64,000 nucleotides of DNA, from NCBI RefSeq assembly GCF_008370345.1, contig NZ_VTUU01000003.1:1-64000 (forward strand), read 5' to 3'. The notes under the pieces are model-generated. The model saw nothing but the letters and a program-made list of their open reading frames with translations. It made no database searches and was not told the DNA's origin. The position numbers and the translations under genes are program-made. Positions 45,816 through 56,333 of this stretch are shown piece by piece (position 1 is the stretch's first letter; each line of letters starts with the position of its first letter). The DNA is from Marinobacter salinexigens (GTDB lineage: Bacteria > Pseudomonadota > Gammaproteobacteria > Pseudomonadales > Oleiphilaceae).

Positions 45816-46679
45816 GTGTTCAAATCATTGCTTCGAGACCCCCTGCTGCACTTCACTCTGGCAGGGGTGGCATTATTTGCCGGCTTTACCCTGTCGGGTT
45901 CCCAGGCCGACAGCCCGGACGACCACACCATCGTGGTCGACCGGAATGCGCTGCTGACCTTTATCCAATACCGCTCAAAAGCCTTTGAGCCCGGGCAGGC
46001 AAACGAACAGCTTGATGCCATGGACGAAGCACAACGTGACAAGCTGATTCGCAAGTATGTTCGCGAAGAAGCCCTGTTCCGGGAAGCCAAAAACCTGGGC
46101 ATGATTGAAAGTGACTACATCGTTCGCCGCCGCTCGGTGCAGAAGCTCGAGTTCATTGCCCAGGGCATTGCAGAAGCGGTCAAGGACGTCACCGAACAGG
46201 ACCTTGAGGCCTACTTCGAAAGCCATCAGAGTGACTACTACGAAGATCCCTTCTACAGCTTTACCCACGTGTTCCTGAAGGCAAACGGCGGCGCCAGCGA
46301 GCAGGCGGATGCACTGTTGCGGGAGCTGAACGAGGAGCACGTCGGGTTCTCCGATGCCCTGCCGTTCGGTGATCGCTTCCTGTACCACCGGAACTATGTC
46401 GAGAGAACGCCGGACTTCATCTCCAGCCATTTTGGCGAAGGCTTCACCGAGGAACTGGCGCAACTGGCCAGGGACGATAGCAGGTGGCAAGGCCCCATCG
46501 CCTCCGAGCATGGCTTGCACCTGGTCAGAATCAGCGACTACCGTGCCGGCGGAGTGCCGCCACTGGCAGACATTCGCTCCCGGGTAGAGAAAGATTTCCT
46601 GCGCTGGCAGCAGGTGAAGAACCAGGAAGTGGCCATTCAGCAGATCGTGGAGCAATACGATGTTGAAAATCGTCTGTAA
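45816..46679 (+). CDS. Parvulin-type peptidyl-prolyl isomerase, membrane-anchored
   Basis: This 287-residue protein starts at GTG 45816. One N-terminal membrane segment (LLHFTLAGVALFAGFTLSGS) anchors it, and a parvulin-like domain extends over about 120-265 (FYSFTHVFLKANGG ... WQGPIASEHGLHLVRISDYR). Such proteins fold exported proteins in the periplasm. It may serve the DUF3604 proteins encoded just upstream. It overlaps the following gene by 20 bp. Confidence 0.85.
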   Translation: MFKSLLRDPLLHFTLAGVALFAGFTLSGSQADSPDDHTIVVDRNALLTFIQYRSKAFEPGQANEQLDAMDEAQRDKLIRKYVREEALFREAKNLGMIESDYIVRRRSVQKLEFIAQGIAEAVKDVTEQDLEAYFESHQSDYYEDPFYSFTHVFLKANGGASEQADALLRELNEEHVGFSDALPFGDRFLYHRNYVERTPDFISSHFGEGFTEELAQLARDDSRWQGPIASEHGLHLVRISDYRAGGVPPLADIRSRVEKDFLRWQQVKNQEVAIQQIVEQYDVENRL

Positions 46680-47631
46680 ATCGCTTCTGGCGATTCTGCT
46701 GCTGATTCCTGGTCTGTCGCAGGCTCACGATGCCCGACCTCTGTACCTGCAGATCAACGCGTTGGCGACTGCTTCATCCGGGGCTTACCAATACACCGTA
46801 AAAATGCAGGTGCCGCCTTCCGTGGAGGCGAACAACCGACCCTACCTGACCCTGCCGGACAACTGTACCCATGAGTCCATGGGCATGGTTGTCCGGGTTG
46901 AGTGCGGCCAGGCCCTGTCCGGCCAGACGCTCCGGATCGACTGGCCGAAGTACAACCCATCGATCACCACGCTGATCAGTGCGGAGCTGGGTTCGAAGGA
47001 ACGCTATCAGCAACTCCTTCGCCCTGGCGAAAGCAGTTGGCAGGTACCGGCAGAACGGGATTCACTGAGCGTTGTCACCGACTACAGTATTCTTGGCGTC
47101 GAACACATACTGATCGGCTGGGATCATCTGCTGTTCCTGCTCTGCCTGATATGGATCGCCGGCACCTTCAAGCGACTACTGATCACCATATCCGGATTCA
47201 CGGTTGCCCACTCTCTGACACTGGTTCTGACCACCCTGGGCTACATCCGCCTGCCCATCGCCCCGGTGGAAGCGGTGATTGCCCTGAGTATTCTATTCCT
47301 GGCGACGGAGATCATACGCAACCGCCGTGACACCCTGGCCTGGCGCTTTCCGGTAGCGGTGTCGACACTGTTTGGTCTTATTCACGGGTTCGGCTTTGCC
47401 TCTGTACTACAGGACATCGGCCTGCCTCAGGGCGATCTTGGCATCGCACTGCTGTTCTTCAATGTGGGTGTGGAGATCGGGCAGGTTCTGTTTGTCGGCG
47501 CGGTCGTGGCCATATTTACAGTGCTCAAACGTGTCGAGAAATTCCCCCTGGCTCAAGCCCAGACAATGATGGTGTATGGAGCCGGCAGCCTGGCTGCCTT
47601 CTGGACTCTGGAGCGGGTTTCAGGGTTCTGA
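46660..47631 (+). CDS. HupE/UreJ-family membrane protein
   Basis: This 323-residue protein has a signal peptide (CKSLLAILLLIPGLSQAHD), a periplasmic domain of about 130 residues and then about six membrane spans. GVEHILIGWDHLLFLLCLIW and GLIHGFGFASVLQ carry the conserved His and Asp of the HupE/UreJ_2 family (PF13795-like). HupE and UreJ are nickel permeases, but this larger subgroup has unknown cargo and may carry another metal. As the DUF3604 proteins look metal dependent, supply of metal to them is possible. Confidence 0.85.
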   Translation: MLKIVCKSLLAILLLIPGLSQAHDARPLYLQINALATASSGAYQYTVKMQVPPSVEANNRPYLTLPDNCTHESMGMVVRVECGQALSGQTLRIDWPKYNPSITTLISAELGSKERYQQLLRPGESSWQVPAERDSLSVVTDYSILGVEHILIGWDHLLFLLCLIWIAGTFKRLLITISGFTVAHSLTLVLTTLGYIRLPIAPVEAVIALSILFLATEIIRNRRDTLAWRFPVAVSTLFGLIHGFGFASVLQDIGLPQGDLGIALLFFNVGVEIGQVLFVGAVVAIFTVLKRVEKFPLAQAQTMMVYGAGSLAAFWTLERVSGF

Positions 47632-47670
47632 CACGCTGCCCCCCATCGGGACAAGGACCGCCCCGAAATT

Positions 47671-47708
47671 GTGCGCGATCACAATATCAACGCACCAAGA
47701 TCGCGCAC
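47671..47708. promoter_or_regulatory. Inverted repeat upstream of the cgdA leader (candidate enhancer site)
   Basis: GTGCGCGATC and GATCGCGCAC form perfect 10-bp arms around 18 bp that include CGCACCAA. It lies 65-100 bp upstream of a TGGCAC element, a normal place for an NtrC-type enhancer. GCACCAA is also the arm motif upstream of the second guanidine unit. Confidence 0.5.
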
Positions 47709-47772
47709 AAACCATTTTCCCTCATTCCCTGAAAGTTCATCAAGTTCCTAAAAAACAACAGCTTGCTAACAC

Positions 47773-47787
47773 TGGCACAGAACCTGA
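47773..47787 (+). promoter_or_regulatory. Candidate sigma-54 promoter of the cgdA operon (imperfect -12)
   Basis: TGGCACAGAACCTGA has a perfect -24 box, TGGCAC. Ten bases after the GG the -12 dinucleotide is GA, where GC is expected. It is less certain than the second unit's promoter. Transcription from here would begin about 60 bp before the riboswitch. Confidence 0.45.
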
Positions 47788-47856
47788 TGTGTCTACTGTG
47801 CGCAACGAGAAGTCGGTGTCTGTTACCACCATCGAAGCGACACAATCTGAAAAATG

Positions 47857-47960
47857 GTCAACTAGGGTTCCGGCCTGTCGAACATCCGAAAGACAGGTGA
47901 CTGGTCCGAGAGTTGACGGCCTTTTCCAAGGCTACACGGCGGGACAAAAGCCCGGGAGAA
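47857..47960 (+). ncRNA. Guanidine-I riboswitch (ykkC), cgdA leader
   Basis: The closing helix GTCAAC/GTTGAC (47857-47862 and 47912-47917) flanks CTAGGGTTCCGG and ACTGGTCCGAGAG. Then come GGCTACACGGCGGGACAAAA and GCCCGGGAGA. All are hallmark segments of the guanidine-I aptamer, which turns on downstream genes when free guanidine is bound. It lies 56 bp before the cgdA start. Confidence 0.95.
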
Positions 47961-48015
47961 ACGTTCAGTAACTGACGCCTCTCGTGTATTTGTTTGACCG
48001 GAAAAGGAAAAGGCA

Positions 48016-48741
48016 ATGCTCCAGTCCGTATCTCCCCTCTACGATGACCGTATTCCCGGCGGTTCCCACTGGTCCATGCTGATCAAGCGTGGTCATGTCC
48101 TGCGTCTGATCGACGAAGAAGGTGGCGCCAACGTTGGCATGCTGATGTACAACCCTGCCAACCCGCTGGAACGCTACAACATGCCGGATACTTTGAAAAA
48201 CCAGCACACATTCCACCTGACCCAGGGCCATGTGCTGCTATCCGATATGGGCCACGTATTTGCGTCTGTCATCCGCGACGATCTGGACTGGCACGATACC
48301 GTCAGCGGCACCTGCAGCGCCGCTCTGGTGGAAAAGCGCTGGGGCACAAAAACCTATCAGGACGCCCACAACCACTACCACCGGAACGGTACCCACAGTT
48401 TCCTGAATGAACTGGCCAAGTATGGCCTGGGCAAAAAAGACCTGACGGCCAACCTGAACTGGTTCAGTAAAGTGGCGACCAACGATGAAGGCGATATGCG
48501 CTTTGTGGAAGGCCACAGCCATGCCGGTGCCAGTGTCGATCTGCGTTTTGAAATGGATACCCTGGTAGTGCTGCATACCTGCCCGCACCCGATGAACCCT
48601 GCCAGCGAGTATCCCCGATTCCCCTTGCGTTATCAGCTATTCAAGGCAGCACCGGTCAGCGATGCCGACCAGTGCAAGACCTCCTCTCCGGAGGCGACCC
48701 GCGCCTTTGCCAATAACGCCGTCTACCACATGTTCGAGTGA
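48016..48741 (+). CDS. cgdA: Carboxyguanidine deiminase subunit A (DUF1989, urea amidolyase-associated protein 1)
   Basis: This 241-residue DUF1989-family protein is often annotated as urea-carboxylase-associated protein. [20 protein letters not shown] and [20 protein letters not shown] open the domain, with conserved [12 protein letters not shown] and [12 protein letters not shown]. Published work (Schneider and colleagues, 2020) identified the pair as carboxyguanidine deiminase, which converts carboxyguanidine to allophanate and ammonia. The guanidine-I riboswitch directly upstream supports that role. It starts at ATG 48016 after AAGGAAAAGG. Confidence 0.93.
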   Translation: MLQSVSPLYDDRIPGGSHWSMLIKRGHVLRLIDEEGGANVGMLMYNPANPLERYNMPDTLKNQHTFHLTQGHVLLSDMGHVFASVIRDDLDWHDTVSGTCSAALVEKRWGTKTYQDAHNHYHRNGTHSFLNELAKYGLGKKDLTANLNWFSKVATNDEGDMRFVEGHSHAGASVDLRFEMDTLVVLHTCPHPMNPASEYPRFPLRYQLFKAAPVSDADQCKTSSPEATRAFANNAVYHMFE

Positions 48742-48752
48742 GGGGAATCACC

Positions 48753-49391
48753 ATGATCAAAGAAAGCACCCTGCATCCGGAAACCGCCAGCTTCAGCGAA
48801 ACCGTCCTCGCCGGAGACTACTTCCTGAAGGTCGTGAAAGCCGGCCAGACTATCCGTATCCTCGACCTGGAAGGCAACCAGGCGGCCGATACCCTGTTCT
48901 ACAATGCTCACAACCCGACGGAACGGTACAGTGCCGTGGACACCATTCGCGAACAGGGCAACGTCTACCTGACCGCGGGCTCAAAGCTGATGTCCTCCGA
49001 GGGCAACGTGATGCTGGAAATCACCGCAGACACCTGTGGTCGTCACGACACCCTGGGTGGCGCCTGTGCCGCCGAGAGCAACACCACCCGCTATTCCCTG
49101 GACAAGAAATGCATGCACGCCTGCCGCGACAGCTGGCTGGTGGCCGTTACCGAACACGATGAACTGGGCCTGACCAAGCGGGATATCACCCACAACATCA
49201 ACTTCTTCATGAACGTTCCGGTCACTGCTGAAGGCGGGCTGACCTTCGCCGACGGCATCTCCGACGCAGGCAAATACGTTGAGCTGAAAGCCGAGATGGA
49301 CGTGCTGGTGATGATTTCCAACTGCCCGCAGCTCAACAACCCCTGCAACGCCTACAACCCGACTCCGGTGGAGGTGCTGTTGTGGGATTGA
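48753..49391 (+). CDS. cgdB: Carboxyguanidine deiminase subunit B (DUF1989, urea amidolyase-associated protein 2)
   Basis: This is a 212-residue DUF1989 protein from ATG 48753 (ribosome site GAGGGGAA; a GTG at 48738 is also in frame). It has [40 protein letters not shown] and [15 protein letters not shown], paralogous to CgdA. Cysteines in [13 protein letters not shown] are conserved in the family. It is thought to work as a heteromer with CgdA. It overlaps the carboxylase start by 10 bp. Confidence 0.93.
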   Translation: MIKESTLHPETASFSETVLAGDYFLKVVKAGQTIRILDLEGNQAADTLFYNAHNPTERYSAVDTIREQGNVYLTAGSKLMSSEGNVMLEITADTCGRHDTLGGACAAESNTTRYSLDKKCMHACRDSWLVAVTEHDELGLTKRDITHNINFFMNVPVTAEGGLTFADGISDAGKYVELKAEMDVLVMISNCPQLNNPCNAYNPTPVEVLLWD

Positions 49392-52300
49392 AGAAAGTAC
49401 TCATCGCAAACCGCGGTGCTATCGCCTGCCGGGTAATCCGCACGCTCAAGTCCATGGGCATCGCCTCAGTGGCCGTCTACAACGACGCCGATGCGGACTC
49501 CCTGCATGTGCGTCAGGCGGACGAAGCCATCGCCCTGGGCAAAGGCACCGCTGCCGACACCTATCTCGATCAGGACAAGCTGTTCGCCATCATCCGGGAA
49601 ACCGGCGCCCAGGCCATCCATCCGGGCTATGGTTTCCTCAGTGAGAACGCAGACTTTGCCCGACGCTGCGAACGTGAGGGCGTGGCCTTCCTGGGACCGA
49701 AGCCGGAACAGATGGAAGCCTTCGGCCTCAAGCACACGGCGCGGCAACTGGCCGAGGACGCCGGTGTGCCACTGCTGCCCGGTACCGGACTGCTGGACTC
49801 TCTTGATACCGCACTGGCTGAAGCCGACCGTATTGGCTACCCGGTGATGCTGAAAAGCACCGCCGGTGGTGGTGGTATCGGCATGTCCCGTTGCTTCAAC
49901 CCGGAGGATCTGGAAAAGTCCTTCGCCTCGGTACAGCGCCTGAGCCAGAACAACTTCAGCAACAGCGGCGTATTCCTGGAAAAGTTCGTCGAGCGCGCCC
50001 GCCACATTGAGGTCCAGATCTTCGGTGATGGCGAAGGCAAGGTCGTCACTCTTGGTGAACGGGATTGTTCAGCCCAGCGCCGCAACCAGAAAGTGATTGA
50101 AGAAGCACCGGCCCCCGGACTCTCCGATGAGGTTCGTCAGAGCCTGCACGATACCGCCCGTCGTCTGGGTGAACAGATCAGCTACCGCAATGCAGGCACC
50201 GTGGAGTTCATCTATGATCCGGACACCTCCGAGTTCTATTTCCTGGAAGTCAATACTCGCTTACAGGTTGAGCACGGTGTCACCGAAATGGTCTACGGTG
50301 TCGATATCGTCCAGTGGATGGTGGAGCTGGGTGCCGGACCGATCAGCGATCTGAATGAGCGTGCCGCTGCACTGACACCGAACGGCCATGCCATTCAGAC
50401 CCGGATCTATGCAGAAGACCCTAACAAGGACTTCCAGCCAAGCGCCGGCCTGCTGACCCAGGTGGAATTTCCTACCGGTGAAGGCGTCCGCATCGATCAC
50501 TGGCTGCAACCGGGGCTTGAAGTCTCGCCACTGTTCGATCCAATGCTGGCCAAAGTGATTGTTCACGGATCAGATCGTGAACAGGCACGGACACAGCTGA
50601 TCGCTACGCTCGGCGACTGTCGTCTCTATGGCATTGAGACCAACCGCGCCTATGCCACCCAGGTGCTCGCTGATGAGCGCTTTGTCGAAGGCCGCCTTTA
50701 TACCGCCAGCCTCAACGATTTCCAGTACCAGCCACAGACCATTGACGTGGTTTCCGGCGGAACCCTGACCACCATTCAGGACTATCCGGGCCGCAGCGGA
50801 TACTGGGAAGTGGGGGTGCCACCCTCAGGTCCATTTGACGCCTACAGTTTCCGACTTGGCAACCGTCTGTTGGGCAACGAAGAAGGTGTCGCAGGGCTCG
50901 AGATCACTCTCCGCGGCCCTACCCTGATCTTCAACACCGCCAGCCAGATTGTGCTGACCGGCGCAGACATTGACGCCACTCTGGACGATGAACCACTGGC
51001 CATGTGGTCTGTGGTGAACGTCGCTGCTGGCAGCAAGCTGGTGCTTGGGTCGGTCCCAGGTGCTGGCGCCCGTGCCTACCTGCTGGTCCGTGGTGGCATT
51101 GACTGCCCGGAATACCTGGGCTCCCGTAGCACCTTCACCCTTGGCCAGTTCGGTGGTCACGGTGGCCGTGCGCTGCGTGCCGGTGATGTGCTGGCCGTGA
51201 ACGACCTCGAACCTGTTTCAGCCCGGGAACTGCCTGTTGAACTGCGGCCGGACATCGCCCGCGAATGGACCCTGCACGTAACCTATGGTCCCCACGGCGC
51301 CCCGGATTATTTCACCGATGGCGATATCGACACCTTCTTCGCCAGCGAGTGGGAAGTGCACTACAACTCCAGCCGCACCGGCGTACGCCTGATTGGCCCA
51401 AAACCGGAGTGGGCCCGCAGTGACGGCGGCGAAGCCGGCATGCATCCGTCCAACATTCACGACAATGCCTACGCCATCGGCACCGTGGACTTCACCGGCG
51501 ATATGCCGGTCATCCTCGGACCTGACGGCCCCAGCCTGGGAGGCTTTGTCTGCCCGGTAACGGTGATCAGCGCCGATCTGTGGAAACTGGGCCAGCTCAA
51601 GGCGGGTGACAAAATCCGCTTTGCGCCGGTCAATCAGGATCAGGCCGTCGCCCTGCGTCGCGCCACCGAGGCGTCTATTTCTACCCTGGAAGTCGTTGCC
51701 GCTGAACCGGCACCGGTGTCTGCCCTGTCACCGATCCTTGCCAGCCTCAGCACCGATGAGCACGACACCGGCGTGGTCTATCGCGCCGCCGGTGATAACT
51801 ACGTGCTGGTTGAATACGGGCCCATGGAGCTGGATATCCGCCTCCGTTTCCGCGCCCATGCGCTGATGCTCTGGCTCAAGGACGAGGCTGTCGACGGCAT
51901 CCTTGAGATGACCCCGGGCATCCGCTCCCTGCAGGTTCATTACGACAGCCTGCGCCTCGACCAGAGCGCGCTGATTGAGCTGCTGATCGGCGCTGAGCAG
52001 GCGCTGTCGGAACAACCGGACTGGGATGTGCCTGCCCGTGTGGTACACCTGCCGCTATCCTGGGACGACGAAGCCTGCCAGACGGCGATCCAGAAATACA
52101 TGCAGTCGGTTCGCAAGGATGCCCCATGGTGTCCAAGCAACCTGGAATTCATCCGCCGCATCAATGGCCTGGACAGCATTGATGACGTCAAGAAAACCGT
52201 TTTCGACGCCAGCTACCTGGTGATGGGCCTGGGCGATGTCTATCTCGGAGCCCCGGTCGCAACCCCGATGGACCCGCGCCACCGTCTGGTCACCACCAAG

Positions 52301-52996
52301 TACAATCCGGCCCGTACCTGGACCGCCGAGAACTCGGTAGGCATCGGCGGCGCCTATCTCTGCATTTACGGCATGGAAGGCCCCGGTGGCTACCAGTTCG
52401 TGGGTCGCACCCTGCAGATGTGGAATCGCTACCGCACGACAGAAGTGTTCAAGCAAGGTACACCCTGGTTACTGCGCTTCTTCGATCAGGTGCGCTTCTA
52501 CGAAGTCAGTGCCGAAGAGTTGCAACAGATTCGCCGGGATTTCCCCAACGGCGACTACCCGATCCGCATCGAGGAAACCCGATTCAACCTCAAGGACTAT
52601 GAGCAATTCCTGGCCGACAACGACGACGAAATCCAGGATTTCACCGGCAAACGTCAGCAAGCCTTCGATGAGGAACTGCAACGCTGGATCGAGTCCGGCC
52701 AGATCAACTTCAGTTCCGAAGCGCCCATAGAAGACACTGGCGCCGACGACATCGACAACCTGCCCGAAGGCCAGCACGCGGTGGAAAGCCACGTTGCAGG
52801 CAATCTATGGGAATGCCTGGTGAAACCGGGTGACACCATCGAAGCCCAGCGCCCGGTGGCGATTATCGAATCCATGAAGATGGAAATTGAACTGCTCAGC
52901 CCGGTCAGTGGCCGGGTCGTGGAAGTAAGACGAGAAGCCGGCCAGGCGGTATCGCCCGGTGCGCCGGTGGTTATTGTGGAAGAAATTAACGAGTAA
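49382..52996 (+). CDS. Guanidine carboxylase (biotin-dependent; annotated urea carboxylase)
   Basis: This 1204-residue enzyme has a biotin carboxylase part (about 1-450, ATP-grasp with [14 protein letters not shown]), a carboxyltransferase part made of KipA- and KipI-like domains (about 460-1060, [13 protein letters not shown] and [10 protein letters not shown]), and a C-terminal biotin carrier with the biotinylated K1166 in ESMKMEIE. Enzymes of this type paired with guanidine riboswitches and CgdAB favour guanidine over urea and make carboxyguanidine using ATP and bicarbonate. Urea is a possible side substrate. The start is GTG 49382 after GGAGGTG. Confidence 0.92.
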   Translation: MGLKKVLIANRGAIACRVIRTLKSMGIASVAVYNDADADSLHVRQADEAIALGKGTAADTYLDQDKLFAIIRETGAQAIHPGYGFLSENADFARRCEREGVAFLGPKPEQMEAFGLKHTARQLAEDAGVPLLPGTGLLDSLDTALAEADRIGYPVMLKSTAGGGGIGMSRCFNPEDLEKSFASVQRLSQNNFSNSGVFLEKFVERARHIEVQIFGDGEGKVVTLGERDCSAQRRNQKVIEEAPAPGLSDEVRQSLHDTARRLGEQISYRNAGTVEFIYDPDTSEFYFLEVNTRLQVEHGVTEMVYGVDIVQWMVELGAGPISDLNERAAALTPNGHAIQTRIYAEDPNKDFQPSAGLLTQVEFPTGEGVRIDHWLQPGLEVSPLFDPMLAKVIVHGSDREQARTQLIATLGDCRLYGIETNRAYATQVLADERFVEGRLYTASLNDFQYQPQTIDVVSGGTLTTIQDYPGRSGYWEVGVPPSGPFDAYSFRLGNRLLGNEEGVAGLEITLRGPTLIFNTASQIVLTGADIDATLDDEPLAMWSVVNVAAGSKLVLGSVPGAGARAYLLVRGGIDCPEYLGSRSTFTLGQFGGHGGRALRAGDVLAVNDLEPVSARELPVELRPDIAREWTLHVTYGPHGAPDYFTDGDIDTFFASEWEVHYNSSRTGVRLIGPKPEWARSDGGEAGMHPSNIHDNAYAIGTVDFTGDMPVILGPDGPSLGGFVCPVTVISADLWKLGQLKAGDKIRFAPVNQDQAVALRRATEASISTLEVVAAEPAPVSALSPILASLSTDEHDTGVVYRAAGDNYVLVEYGPMELDIRLRFRAHALMLWLKDEAVDGILEMTPGIRSLQVHYDSLRLDQSALIELLIGAEQALSEQPDWDVPARVVHLPLSWDDEACQTAIQKYMQSVRKDAPWCPSNLEFIRRINGLDSIDDVKKTVFDASYLVMGLGDVYLGAPVATPMDPRHRLVTTKYNPARTWTAENSVGIGGAYLCIYGMEGPGGYQFVGRTLQMWNRYRTTEVFKQGTPWLLRFFDQVRFYEVSAEELQQIRRDFPNGDYPIRIEETRFNLKDYEQFLADNDDEIQDFTGKRQQAFDEELQRWIESGQINFSSEAPIEDTGADDIDNLPEGQHAVESHVAGNLWECLVKPGDTIEAQRPVAIIESMKMEIELLSPVSGRVVEVRREAGQAVSPGAPVVIVEEINE

Positions 52997-53027
52997 CAGC
53001 AACGACGCTCATCGCGAGGAGAACTCC

Positions 53028-54107
53028 ATGAAACAATCAAAACTGATCAAACGTCTGGGCTCCACTCTGGGAGCGGGTGTGCTGGCTGCAGGGATGTCCC
53101 TGGGCGCTTCCGCCGAAGAGAAGGATTCATTCACCATTGCCTGGACCATCTACGCTGGCTGGGTGCCCTGGCAGTATGCCGAGGACAGCGGCATCATGAA
53201 AAAATGGGCCGACAAATACGGCATTGATGTGGATATCGTTCAGGTAAACGACTACATCGAGTCCATCAACCAGTTCACCGCTGGCCAGTTTGATGGCGTG
53301 GTCGCCACCAGCATGGATGGCCTGTCCATTCCGGCCGCCTCCGGTGTCGACACCACCGCACTGATCGTTGGCGATTACTCCAATGGCAACGATGGCCTGG
53401 CATCAAAGGACGCCAAGAGTATTGCTGACCTGAAAGGCGAAACAGTACACCTGGTTGAACTGTCGGTTTCCCATTACCTGCTGGTACGTGCCCTCAACAC
53501 CGTGGGACTGGAAGAACGTGACATCAATGTGGTGAACATTTCCGATGCCGACCTGGTCTCAGCCTATCAGACTGATGACGTTCGTCACGTGGCCACCTGG
53601 AACCCTCTGCTGGCGGAAGTGGAAGCCTTCCCCGGCACCACCAAACTGTTCGATTCCAGCCAGATCCCGGGCCACATCAAGGATCTGACCCTGGTCGACA
53701 CCAACACCCTGGCTGACAACCCCAAATTGGGTAAAGCCCTCGTCGGCGCCTGGTACGAAACCATGAGCGTTCTGGAATCCGACAGCAAAGAAGGTGAGGA
53801 AGCCCGTGCGTTCCTCGGTGAGCTGTCCGGTACCGATCAGGCCGGATATGAAGCCCAGCTGGCTGGTATGAATATGTTCTGGGAACCGAAGATGTCTGTG
53901 GACTTCATCAACAGCAAAGAAGCACATGACGCCATGGACAGCGTCCGTCAGTTCTCCTTCGAAAAGGGTCTGCTGGGCCAGGGTGCCATGAGCCCGGACT
54001 TCGTCGGTATCGAATTCCCGGACGGTTCCGTGATGGGTGATGAGAGTAACGTGAAGTTCCGCTTCAACGATGACTATATGCAAATGGCCGCTGACGGCGA
54101 GCTTTAA
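53028..54107 (+). CDS. ABC transporter substrate-binding protein for guanidine (NitT/TauT type)
   Basis: From ATG 53028 (AGGAG) this is a 359-residue protein with a signal peptide (LIKRLGSTLGAGVLAAGMSL to ASA) and a type 2 binding fold: AWTIYAGWVPWQYAEDSGIM and VVATSMDGLSIPAASGVDTT. It is like those encoded beside urea/guanidine carboxylases. Its permease and ATPase are encoded about 5 kb further on, behind a second riboswitch. It ends this operon at a terminator. Confidence 0.88.
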   Translation: MKQSKLIKRLGSTLGAGVLAAGMSLGASAEEKDSFTIAWTIYAGWVPWQYAEDSGIMKKWADKYGIDVDIVQVNDYIESINQFTAGQFDGVVATSMDGLSIPAASGVDTTALIVGDYSNGNDGLASKDAKSIADLKGETVHLVELSVSHYLLVRALNTVGLEERDINVVNISDADLVSAYQTDDVRHVATWNPLLAEVEAFPGTTKLFDSSQIPGHIKDLTLVDTNTLADNPKLGKALVGAWYETMSVLESDSKEGEEARAFLGELSGTDQAGYEAQLAGMNMFWEPKMSVDFINSKEAHDAMDSVRQFSFEKGLLGQGAMSPDFVGIEFPDGSVMGDESNVKFRFNDDYMQMAADGEL

Positions 54108-54135
54108 ACCTCGCCCGCTTGCCTGAGCACGCATC

Positions 54136-54166
54136 AAAGGGCACGATTGTCGTGCCCTTTTTTATT
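54136..54166 (+). terminator. Rho-independent terminator of the cgdA operon
   Basis: AAAGGGCACGA, loop TTG and TCGTGCCCTTT followed by TTTA make a strong stem of 11 bp with a T-run, 28 bp past the binding-protein stop. Confidence 0.93.
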
Positions 54167-54200
54167 TCCGGTTTTCGTTTCCAGAGAATGAACAGACTCC

Positions 54201-54854
54201 ATGCGCCGAACCAAGGAAGACGCTGAAAAAACCCGCAAGACCGTGCTGGAAGCAGCCCTCACGCTGTTCAGCCGCGATGGGTATTCATTAACGACCCTGA
54301 GCAGGATCGCCAAGGAGGCCGGGTGCAGCCGCGGCCCGATTTACTGGCATTTTGAAACCAAGGACGACCTCTACGAGGCTGTTCTGGCCTACTCTCAGGA
54401 GCCGCTGGAAGCCCTGGTGGCCCAATGTATCGGTATGTCCGATCAACCCGTTGAAGCGATGGAACACTTTCTGGATCGCTGGCTGTCACTGCTGGTAAAT
54501 GACCGCTGCTACCGGCAATCCTTCGAGATTCTGCTGAATAAGACGGAAATGACCGATGCGATGAGCCGCACCCTGAAGCGTGAGCGGGAACTGACCCACT
54601 CGATCGTCGCCATGTTTGCGAAACTGGTGGCTACCGCCCAGTCCTGTGGACAACTGGAAAGTGAAGAACAGCCCGAAGATCTCGGACTGCTCTGCTACAC
54701 CTATCTGATGGGAATCACCCAGAGCTGGCTGTTCGCGCCAAAGCTGTTTTCCCTGAAAAAGAAGATGCCGTTTTTCAAACGTCAGTTCCGGCACCTGCTG
54801 CGCATTGACACCGTCGCCTCCATCGACAGCCACCAGAAGGTAACCGGCACCTAA
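54201..54854 (+). CDS. TetR-family regulator (AcrR-like)
   Basis: This 217-residue regulator has an N-terminal helix-turn-helix: TRKTVLEAALTLFSRDGYSL and TTLSRIAKEAGCSRGPIYWH. The C-terminal part resembles the AcrR/TtgR group, which commonly senses hydrophobic or cationic small molecules and represses efflux genes. No efflux pump is adjacent. It converges on the ferric-reductase-like gene. The palindrome at 57769-57784 could be its target. Confidence 0.9.
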   Translation: MRRTKEDAEKTRKTVLEAALTLFSRDGYSLTTLSRIAKEAGCSRGPIYWHFETKDDLYEAVLAYSQEPLEALVAQCIGMSDQPVEAMEHFLDRWLSLLVNDRCYRQSFEILLNKTEMTDAMSRTLKRERELTHSIVAMFAKLVATAQSCGQLESEEQPEDLGLLCYTYLMGITQSWLFAPKLFSLKKKMPFFKRQFRHLLRIDTVASIDSHQKVTGT

Positions 54855-56185
54855 CGCATCTGGAACAGCTCCTGGTGGAAGTGGTCCGCTGAATGCCCTT
54901 CTGCCACCAGGGCCTGGCGTAGCTGCTGGCCAAACGGTGCCGGGCCACAGAACCAGAAGCTGGCCTCGTTCCATTGCGGTACTGCCTCGCGGATTTTGCC
55001 GGCATCCAGCCGTCCGTCACGGCCACTGATAATCAGGTGCAGGCGCACACCCGCCGCCGCTGCATCCGTTTTCAGTTTATACAGGGCCTGTTCATCCACA
55101 TCGGCGGTCACATGGAACAGGTCTACCGGTTTTTCACCCGGGTGCGTGGCCAGTTCTTTCATCCGCGCAATGAATGGCGTGATGCCAATACCCGCGCCAA
55201 CCCACACCTGATGCGGGCGGTCATCCCGAAAATCGAAACAGCCATAGGGTCCCTCGACCTGGATCGCCTTACCTTGCTCCAGTTCTTCGGGCAGGCGGGC
55301 GGTGTAATCCCCGAGATCCTTGGAAATGAATACGATCTGCCGATCATCCGGGTTCCAGGATGACGCAATGGTGAATGGGTGAGGGCCTTCATGAGGGTCT
55401 GCGGTAACAAAGGCAAACTGGCCCGCCCGGTGCCCCGGCCAGTGGTCATCAAGAACCGCAAGGGTTTCAAGCACCTTGAGATTGGGATACCAGGTTAGCT
55501 CCCGGATGGTTCCCGTCACCCGGCGGCTGGCGCCGATACGTCCGGCTATGGAATAGACCGCAGCAAGGCAGCCCCCCGCCAGCAACAGCGCCATCAGCCA
55601 ACCTACGGGCCGTGACCAGTAGTCGAACTCCATCAACACCACACTGTGGAACGCCAGCAGCAAGTAGGCCGGTGCGATAAACCGATGCGTTTTGGCGAAG
55701 AACCGATAAGGAATGCGCTTGAGCAACGCCAGCACAATCAACACGACCGCCGCATAAAAGGCCCATTCGCCGATACTTTCCGCCAGCCCTCGCTGGCTAC
55801 GAAACGCCGCCTCCACGGCGCCGAGTGTCTCTTCCGGTCGCGGCCCCCGTTCCGGCCGTTCGAGCCAGCCCCAGCCAACCATCCACTTGGTGCCCCGGGC
55901 CCACCACCAGTGCAGGGTACCGATCACCAATGCGGTGATACCCAGCCATTTATGCAGGCGGTACATTTTATCCAGACCACGCAGATGAGGTTCCAGCCAC
56001 GTTGGACGCAGGGCAAGAATCATCACCAGGCTCATAACCCCCATGGCAATAACGCCGCTGTACTGGATAAAGACCGAACGAAAGGAGAAGTAAGTCAGAG
56101 GCTCAGGCAGAAGGGAATCCGCCATTAACCAGACGACTGTCAGGACAAGCAGAAAGCCTGCGAATACGTACTTGATGTTCTTCAT
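54851..56185 (-). CDS. Ferric reductase-like transmembrane flavoprotein
   Basis: From ATG 56185 this is a 444-residue protein. The N-terminal half has about six membrane spans with histidines placed for heme (YRLHKWLGITALVIGTLHWW and LAFHSVV). The C-terminal half is a ferredoxin-NADP+-reductase-like part with FAD (HRAGQFAFVTADP, HPFTIASS) and NAD(P) (VWVGAGIGITPF) sites. Relatives move electrons across the inner membrane to reduce iron or other acceptors. An in-frame start at 56272 lies upstream of the natural membrane anchor. It overlaps the TetR stop by 4 bp. Confidence 0.88.
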   Translation of the reverse strand: MKNIKYVFAGFLLVLTVVWLMADSLLPEPLTYFSFRSVFIQYSGVIAMGVMSLVMILALRPTWLEPHLRGLDKMYRLHKWLGITALVIGTLHWWWARGTKWMVGWGWLERPERGPRPEETLGAVEAAFRSQRGLAESIGEWAFYAAVVLIVLALLKRIPYRFFAKTHRFIAPAYLLLAFHSVVLMEFDYWSRPVGWLMALLLAGGCLAAVYSIAGRIGASRRVTGTIRELTWYPNLKVLETLAVLDDHWPGHRAGQFAFVTADPHEGPHPFTIASSWNPDDRQIVFISKDLGDYTARLPEELEQGKAIQVEGPYGCFDFRDDRPHQVWVGAGIGITPFIARMKELATHPGEKPVDLFHVTADVDEQALYKLKTDAAAAGVRLHLIISGRDGRLDAGKIREAVPQWNEASFWFCGPAPFGQQLRQALVAEGHSADHFHQELFQMR

Positions 56186-56333
56186 GATAAGCAGCCGGGT
56201 GGGTGGGATCGTGGTTCCTTCACCCGGCTGATTATAGACCTGCCGGATGTCCGGCAAGGCCACTGACGTCAACTTTTACACAGCTTTTACGCTGCCTTGC
56301 ACGGGCTGACAGCCGCCTTCAGAGAACACCTGC

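Noticed and set aside
49382..52996. Urea carboxylase as the primary function
   Set aside because: The domain layout fits both, but the guanidine-I riboswitch and cgdAB in the same operon favour guanidine; urea may be a side substrate.
54136..54166. This inverted repeat as an operator for the TetR gene
   Set aside because: It has a stable GC-rich stem and a T-run directly after it, so a terminator explains it.
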